NCBI GenBank assembly: GCA_002390825.1
Contig: DGQR01000230.1
Coordinates: 1-10,352 of the forward strand
DNA length: 10,352 nucleotides
Direction: 5' to 3'
DNA from: Rhodoferax sp. UBA4409
GTDB taxonomy: Bacteria > Pseudomonadota > Gammaproteobacteria > Burkholderiales > Burkholderiaceae_C
The notes under the pieces are model-generated. The model saw nothing but the letters and a program-made list of their open reading frames with translations. It ran no database searches and was not told where the DNA came from. The position numbers and the translations under genes were made by a program. Below, piece by piece: positions 5,924 through 10,352 of this stretch. The stretch's first letter is position 1. The number at the start of each line of letters is the position of its first letter.

Positions 5924-7135
5924 ATGAAATATGTGCCCATTCCGATTGCCATGCTGGAAGTGGGCCGGCCTTTGCCGATCGACATCTGGAGCGATACCGG
6001 CCAGCTGCTCTTGAAGAAGGGGCAGCCGGTCGTCTCCGAGCAGCACCGCGACAAGCTCCACGCCTTCAACGCCAGCTCCACGCCGGGCGACGCCATGGCC
6101 TGGCAGCGCGCCTACGAGCGCATGGTGCACGAAATGCTGCGCGACGGCGTGGATGTGCAAACCATTGCCCAGGCGCCCATGCCCTCCCGCATCCGCGAGG
6201 TGGACTATGTGGCCGGCACCGCACTGAGCGGCGGCTGGCCCGATTTGCAGGATGTGCTGCGCGGCATCTTGTACCAGGGCGGCTTGGCCATCAACCCGCT
6301 TTCCCGGCTGGACGGCATGGCCCGCACCGTGCTCAAGTTGCTGGAAGCGGACCCGGACGATGCGCTCTTTCGCCTGTTCCAAATGCTGGGCGACAACAGC
6401 CTGGGTTACTGCTCCACCCATGCGCTGCTGACCGGCACCATCAGCCTGCTCACAGCTGACAAGTTGGGCCTGGACCCCAGTGTGCGCCGCAGCCTGCTGG
6501 ACGCCGCCCTGACCCAGAACATCGGCATGGCCCGCGACCAGGACAGCCTCTCCCGCCAGAACGCAGCCCCCACCGAGTGGCAGCGCCAGCTGATTGCCGA
6601 CCATGCGGGCCGGAGTGCCGACACCCTGCACCACCTCGGGCTGGAAGACCAAGACACCCTGGACCTGGTGCGCTGGCACCACAAGCCGCTGCACCCTGAG
6701 GCCCTGCCGCGCAACCGCATGGCACGCCGGGTGCTGGCGACGGCCGATGGGTTTGTCGCCAAAATGGCCGCCCGCAAGTCCCGCACGCCCATGCCCGCCA
6801 TCAGCGCCGCCAAATCCATATTCGCCGCGGCCGAGGGCGAAGCTGCCACCGTGGGCGGCGCCATGGCGACCAGCACCGGCTTTTACCCGCCCGGCACCTA
6901 TGTCTTGCTGGTCAATGGCGACACTGCGGTCGTGGCCCAGCGGGGTGCGCGCGCCAATGCGCCCTGGGTGATCCCGGTGATGGACAAAAACAGCATGCCG
7001 GTCGCGGTCTACACCTGTCGGGACACCCATGACCCGGCCTGGGCGCTGGTGACGCCCTTGAACTTCCAGTCGGTGAAGGTCTCGGTCAGCGCGGACCGGG
7101 TGCAGCGGGCCCGCGCCCGCATTCCCAAGGCCTAG
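5924..7135 (+). CDS. HD-GYP-like domain protein with degenerate HD motif
   Basis: The 403-residue soluble protein shows the HD-GYP layout: an N-terminal region (1-110), an HD-like helical domain (about 150-300) and a C-terminal segment (about 318-340) with FYPPGTYVLLVNGDTAVV, a motif I remember at the end of many betaproteobacterial HD-GYP proteins. By spacing, metal ligands map to H166, H227, H252, H253 and D275, but the HD pair itself is Q198-N199 (TQNIGM for the usual HDIGK), the neighbouring lysine is M202, and the GYP loop is missing (WHHKPLHPEAL). c-di-GMP hydrolysis is therefore doubtful; a binding, scaffolding or regulatory role is more likely. I chose the ATG at 5924 because MKYVPIPIAMLEVG is a typical beginning and earlier codons overlap alr. 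It lies 5 bp after alr and ends directly against the convergent ATPase gene. Confidence is high for the gene and moderate for the fold. Confidence 0.8.
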   Translation: MKYVPIPIAMLEVGRPLPIDIWSDTGQLLLKKGQPVVSEQHRDKLHAFNASSTPGDAMAWQRAYERMVHEMLRDGVDVQTIAQAPMPSRIREVDYVAGTALSGGWPDLQDVLRGILYQGGLAINPLSRLDGMARTVLKLLEADPDDALFRLFQMLGDNSLGYCSTHALLTGTISLLTADKLGLDPSVRRSLLDAALTQNIGMARDQDSLSRQNAAPTEWQRQLIADHAGRSADTLHHLGLEDQDTLDLVRWHHKPLHPEALPRNRMARRVLATADGFVAKMAARKSRTPMPAISAAKSIFAAAEGEAATVGGAMATSTGFYPPGTYVLLVNGDTAVVAQRGARANAPWVIPVMDKNSMPVAVYTCRDTHDPAWALVTPLNFQSVKVSVSADRVQRARARIPKA

Positions 7136-9739
7136 TCACGCGGCCAGGGCCGCCGGGTGCTGCCGGCCGGCCCACTTCAGGCCGGCGCAGGCCAGCAGGG
7201 TGAGCCCCACCAAGCCTGCGCACACCGCCCATTGCTCGGCATTCAGGGCGGCAAATGCGGCCAGCTTCTGTATCCACGGCACATACACCATGGCTAGCAA
7301 CACGCCCAGTGCTACCGCGCACACGCCCCACAACACGCCATTGGGCCGCAGCAGCCAGGCGCGCGGGTTCAGCTGGGCGCTGCGGTTCATAAAGATCAGG
7401 CTCAGGTTGACCAGCAGCAGGGTGGCAAACGCCAGGGTGCGCGCATGCTCCGGGCTGGCATGGGCCAAGCCCCAGGCCATGGCCCCCATGACCGCCATCA
7501 GGCCGACCACACCTTGCGCAAGCGCTTGCCAGAGCGTGCCGCGGTTCAGCAGCGCGGCCTTCACATCGCGCGGGGGCTGTTGCATCCCGTTTTTCTCGGC
7601 GGGCTCGTTTTCAAACACCATGGAGCATGCCGGGTCGATCACCAGTTCCAGAAAGGCAATGTGCAGCGGGAACAGGGCTGTTGGCCAACCCAGCAGCACC
7701 GGCAGCAGCGCCATGCCGGCAATCGGCACATGCACCGCCAGCACATAGGCCATGGACTTGCGCACGTTGTCGAAAATGCGCCGGCCCAGCCGCACCGCAG
7801 CGGTGATGGACGCAAAGTTGTCGTCCAGCAGCACCAGCGCGGCAGACTCGCGGGCCACATCGGTGCCGCGTTGACCCATGGCAATGCCCACGTGAGCCGC
7901 TTTGAGGGCAGGGGCGTCGTTCACACCGTCGCCGGTCATGGCCACGATCTGCCCTTCGGCCTGCAAGGCCTGCACGATGCGCAGCTTTTGCACCGGCGCC
8001 ACCCGGGCGCACACCCGGGTGTGGCGCATGCGCTCGCGCAGGGCTGCGTCGTCCAGGGTGTCGATGTCGTCGCCACTGAGCACTTCATCGTTGGCAGTTT
8101 TTTCTAGTTTGCTTGTGGGCAAAGTGAGGATGCCCGCGTGCCGTGCAATCGCCGTCGCCGTGCCCGGGTGGTCGCCGGTGATCATCACCACCCGGATACC
8201 TGCCTGTCTGCACTCCGCCACGGAGGCTGCAATGCCAACGCGCAGCGGGTCTTCCAGTCCGATGAGGCCGAGCAGGGTGAAGTCGAAATCGTGCTCCTGC
8301 CGCGGCAGGGTGATGGTGCCCGCCGCACCCGGCACCCGGCTGGACGCAACGCCCAGCACGCGCAAGCCCTGGTCTGCCAGTGCAGTGGCCGCTGCTTGTG
8401 CCCGTGTCAGCTCGTGCGGGCGCAAATGGCACAGGTCAAACACCGCCTCGGGCGCGCCCTTGGCGGCCACGATGTGGGCATCGCCGTCGTCGGCCGTCCA
8501 CACATGCGACATGGCGCGCAGCTGCGGGCTCAGGCCGTATTCGCGCACCAACGTCCAGTCGCGGTGCAGGTGCTCGGTGTCTTGCAGGGTTTGTTGTCCC
8601 AGCCGGTGAAAGGCCTGCTCCATCGGGTCAAACGGCTCCTCCACACTGGCCAGAATGGCGTACTCGGCCACCCGGTGAAACGCCTCCGGTAGCGCGTGGG
8701 GTTCGCCGTCGGGGAGGGCCAGAGTTTGATCGGCTGCCGTGCCGCCATAGGCAAACAGGGCGGCCACCCGCATGCGGTTTTCAGTCAGGGTGCCGGTCTT
8801 GTCCACACACAGCACCGAAGTCGCACCCAGGGTTTCAATCGCGGCCAGGCGGCGGGTCAGCACCTGCTGCTTGGCGAGTCGCCAGGCCCCTAATGCCGGC
8901 AGCACCGTAAGAATGACGGTGAACTCCTGCGGCAGCAAAGCCATGGCAAGCGCAATGCCGGAGAGCAGGGCGGCGGTCCAGTCGCCATGCAGGAGCCCGC
9001 TGGCTAGAAACAGCAGCAGGCTGGCAGCCAACGCCCCTACCGCCAGGCGTTTGACCAGCACGGTCGTTTGTTGCTTGAGCGGCGAGTCTTCCGGGCCCAA
9101 GCCGTCCAAGGCGCTGCCGATGCGCCCCATGGCCGATGCCGCGCCGGTGTGGTCCACCCGCGCCAGCCCGTGGCCGAGCACCAGCAGGGTGCCGCCGAAG
9201 AGGGAGGTATCGCCTCCAGTGGCGGCCTTTTCAACGGGCACCGATTCGCCGCTGAGCATGGACTCATCCGCCATCAGATCGCTGCCGCTCAAGAGCGTGG
9301 CATCCGCGGCCACCCGGTCGCCCTCGGCCAGCACCAGCACATCGCCTGGCACCACGGTGCTGCCCGGTACGGCTTGGGCCTTGCCGTCGCGCAGCACCTG
9401 GGCTTGCGGGCTGGCGAGTTGGCGCAGGGCCTGCATGGCGTGTTCGGTTTTGCCTTCCTGGTAGAGCGTGAGCGCTACCACCATCACCACCAGCCCGAGC
9501 AGAATGCCGCCCTCCTGCCAGTCGCCCAGCAGGCCGTAGAGCACGGCCGCCCCCAGCAGTAGCAGGAACATGGGCTCGGTCAGCGTCTCGCGGGCGATGG
9601 CGGTCCAGCGCCGTGCGCCGGCGCCGGGCAGTGCGTTGGGGCCGTGGGTGGCCAGCAACTTGGCGGCTTGCGCGCTGCTTAGGCCTTGGGACGCAGTGCT
9701 GTCGGCAGTGGAGGCCATTGTTTCTGGTGAAATTGGCAT
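7136..9739 (-). CDS. Cation-translocating P-type ATPase (P2-like)
   Basis: The 867-residue inner-membrane pump has all the catalytic motifs: an N-terminal cation-ATPase region (about 18-75), actuator loop LSGESVPVEK (162-171, E165), phosphorylated D313 in DKTGTLT, nucleotide-binding KGAPE (427-431), TGDHP (521-525) and hinge TGDGVNDAP (602-610). About ten membrane helices are visible, two before the actuator, two before D313 and six after the hinge. The transported ion is uncertain. The M4 motif reads LPQEFT (269-274), where calcium and sodium pumps have IPEGLP, and M6 reads LELVIDPACSMVFE (697-710) in place of the usual N-x-x-T-D. These features place it in a bacterial P2-like branch often annotated simply as cation-transporting ATPase. 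No heavy-metal-binding domain or CPC motif is present. The ATG at 9739 has a weak AAGAG upstream; an ATG at 9718 is an alternative. It is a single gene divergent from radA. Confidence 0.92.
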   Translation of the reverse strand: MPISPETMASTADSTASQGLSSAQAAKLLATHGPNALPGAGARRWTAIARETLTEPMFLLLLGAAVLYGLLGDWQEGGILLGLVVMVVALTLYQEGKTEHAMQALRQLASPQAQVLRDGKAQAVPGSTVVPGDVLVLAEGDRVAADATLLSGSDLMADESMLSGESVPVEKAATGGDTSLFGGTLLVLGHGLARVDHTGAASAMGRIGSALDGLGPEDSPLKQQTTVLVKRLAVGALAASLLLFLASGLLHGDWTAALLSGIALAMALLPQEFTVILTVLPALGAWRLAKQQVLTRRLAAIETLGATSVLCVDKTGTLTENRMRVAALFAYGGTAADQTLALPDGEPHALPEAFHRVAEYAILASVEEPFDPMEQAFHRLGQQTLQDTEHLHRDWTLVREYGLSPQLRAMSHVWTADDGDAHIVAAKGAPEAVFDLCHLRPHELTRAQAAATALADQGLRVLGVASSRVPGAAGTITLPRQEHDFDFTLLGLIGLEDPLRVGIAASVAECRQAGIRVVMITGDHPGTATAIARHAGILTLPTSKLEKTANDEVLSGDDIDTLDDAALRERMRHTRVCARVAPVQKLRIVQALQAEGQIVAMTGDGVNDAPALKAAHVGIAMGQRGTDVARESAALVLLDDNFASITAAVRLGRRIFDNVRKSMAYVLAVHVPIAGMALLPVLLGWPTALFPLHIAFLELVIDPACSMVFENEPAEKNGMQQPPRDVKAALLNRGTLWQALAQGVVGLMAVMGAMAWGLAHASPEHARTLAFATLLLVNLSLIFMNRSAQLNPRAWLLRPNGVLWGVCAVALGVLLAMVYVPWIQKLAAFAALNAEQWAVCAGLVGLTLLACAGLKWAGRQHPAALAA
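7162..7186. repeat. Inverted repeat at the end of the ATPase gene
   Basis: GCCGGCC (7162-7168) and GGCCGGC (7180-7186) are perfect inverted arms around an 11-nt loop, inside the last codons of the ATPase gene and just beyond the end of the convergent HD-GYP-like gene. As no intergenic space exists here, such a stem could help end transcription from the left, but it lacks a T-run and may be a by-product of high GC content. Confidence 0.3.
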
Positions 9740-9787
9740 GTAGCTCTTGTGAAATGTGCGTGAGTAGCTCCTGATTTAGTAGCAAAC
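9740..9787. repeat. Imperfect tandem repeat in the ATPase upstream region
   Basis: GTAGCTCTTG (9740-9749) and GTAGCTCCTG (9764-9773) match at 9 of 10 positions with a 24 bp period. On the minus strand the right part reads TTTGCTACTAAATCAGGAGC, which resembles from memory a short repeat dispersed in Comamonadaceae genomes and partly matches the stretch in alr. It lies directly before the ATPase ATG and could be a repeat remnant or a pair of regulator sites. Confidence 0.4.
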
Positions 9788-9860
9788 TCTTGGTGCACTT
9801 TTCACCATGCTAGAGATGCAGGGCGTTGCCGTCTGTGATCTGGCGCATGGTCTGCGCAGT

Positions 9861-9889
9861 TTGGTATCTGTGATTTTGTACAGTATTAT
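9861..9889 (+). promoter_or_regulatory. Predicted sigma-70 promoter of radA
   Basis: TTGGTA (9861-9866, 4 of 6 to TTGACA) and TATTAT (9884-9889, 5 of 6 to TATAAT) are separated by exactly 17 nt. The expected transcription start is near 9896, next to the radA ATG at 9897, so the mRNA would have almost no leader. The LexA-like operator fills the spacer. Confidence 0.65.
9868..9883. promoter_or_regulatory. LexA operator (SOS box) in the radA promoter
   Basis: CTGT (9868-9871), eight bases, then ACAG (9880-9883) is the exact CTGT-N8-ACAG core of the LexA box used by E. coli and by betaproteobacteria. The centre is A+T-rich (GATTTTGT) and ACAG is followed by TA as in the E. coli consensus. It occupies the 17-nt spacer between the -35 and -10 elements, where a bound repressor would block RNA polymerase. 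This predicts induction of radA by DNA damage. Confidence 0.7.
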
Positions 9890-9896
9890 TCCCGCC

Positions 9897-10352
9897 ATGG
9901 CCAAAGACAAAACCATCTACACCTGCAACGAGTGCGGCGGCACCAGCCCCAAGTGGCTGGGCAAATGCCCGCACTGCAACGCCTGGAACACGCTGATCGA
10001 ATCCGTGGCCAGCAGCGACGGCCCGGCCAAAAACCGCTTTGCCTCGCTGGCCAAGACGGCCGAGGTCACGGTGCTCTCCGACATCGAGGCGCAGGACGTG
10101 GACCGCACCCCCACCGGCCACGAGGAGCTGGACCGTGTGTTGGGCGGCGGCATGGTCGAAGGAGGCGTGGTGTTGATTGGCGGCGACCCCGGCATCGGCA
10201 AGTCCACACTCTTGTTGCAGGCACTCGATTCGCTGCAGCGCTCGGGCAAGTCCACGCTTTATGTGACCGGTGAAGAGAGTGGGGCGCAAGTCGCCTTGCG
10301 CTCGCGCCGCTTGGGGCTGGACCACTCGCAGGTCAAGGTGCTGGCCGAGATT
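9897..10352 (+). CDS. radA: DNA repair protein RadA (Sms), N-terminal part (partial)
   Basis: The first 152 codons are present and the gene continues past the right edge; the full protein is usually about 450-460 residues. The N-terminal zinc finger has C10, C13, C24 and C27 (CNECGG and CPHC), followed by the RecA-like ATPase domain with the LGGG turn (82-85), Walker A GDPGIGKST (96-104) and the YVTGEES block (about 128-134). The KNRFG motif and the Lon-like C-terminal domain lie outside the window. RadA is a RecA-related, DnaB-type helicase that drives branch migration and helps process recombination intermediates in the cytoplasm. The start is secure because RadA proteins begin MAK, then the zinc finger. 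No Shine-Dalgarno sequence precedes the ATG, and the predicted promoter suggests a leaderless mRNA under LexA control. It diverges from the P-type ATPase gene, 157 bp away. Confidence 0.96.
   Translation, partial: MAKDKTIYTCNECGGTSPKWLGKCPHCNAWNTLIESVASSDGPAKNRFASLAKTAEVTVLSDIEAQDVDRTPTGHEELDRVLGGGMVEGGVVLIGGDPGIGKSTLLLQALDSLQRSGKSTLYVTGEESGAQVALRSRRLGLDHSQVKVLAEI

Noticed and set aside
5915..7030. Long open frame on the minus strand opposite the HD-GYP-like gene
   Set aside because: Low-complexity glycine- and histidine-rich translation; typical shadow frame in high-GC DNA.
9832..9847. Second LexA box upstream of radA
   Set aside because: TCTGTGAT repeats the first half of the operator, but no ACAG half-site follows at the right distance.
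9810..10325. Minus-strand open frame across the radA start
   Set aside because: radA is certain from its zinc finger and Walker A motif; the antisense frame has no family features.
1..10352. Defence system, prophage, CRISPR array, tRNA or insertion sequence
   Set aside because: No array-like repeats, tRNA-like cloverleaf, transposase, integrase or known defence domain was seen; all substantial coding space is assigned to housekeeping or signalling genes.

Overview
This GC-rich window reads as the chromosome of a betaproteobacterium, most likely a Comamonadaceae member of the Rhodoferax/Polaromonas type. That placement is an inference from protein similarity as I remember it, from the lplT/alr/radA neighbourhood, and from short A+T-rich palindromic repeats that resemble ones common in that family. 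I see no rRNA, tRNA, CRISPR array, transposase, integrase or phage gene. The region looks like ordinary core genome with a few accessory touches.

Layout from left to right. The end of glcE and all of glcF (+) close a glycolate oxidase operon whose glcD would lie off the left edge. Facing it is a thioredoxin-type glutathione peroxidase (-). Diverging from that is a membrane diguanylate cyclase (+) with a TTG start and a good ribosome binding site. It converges on lplT (-), a lysophospholipid transporter. alr (+, alanine racemase) diverges from lplT and is followed after 5 bp by a protein with a degenerate HD-GYP fold (+). That gene ends exactly where a large P-type cation ATPase (-) ends. radA (+) diverges from the ATPase and runs off the right edge. 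The longest non-coding stretches are only 157 bp (9740-9896) and 126 bp (4698-4823).

Functional links. glcE and glcF encode two subunits of one enzyme. alr and the HD-GYP-like gene look co-transcribed. The diguanylate cyclase makes c-di-GMP, and the HD-GYP-like protein belongs to the fold that normally degrades it but has lost the HD pair, so it is more likely a sensor or binding protein than a phosphodiesterase. LplT and Alr both concern the cell envelope.

The most notable signal is regulatory. The spacer of the predicted radA promoter contains a perfect CTGT-N8-ACAG LexA operator, and the -10 element lies so close to the radA ATG that the transcript may be leaderless. Other points worth a look are the altered ion-pathway motif in the P-type ATPase and an inverted repeat in the lplT leader. 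I do not see a complete, previously undescribed multi-gene system here.
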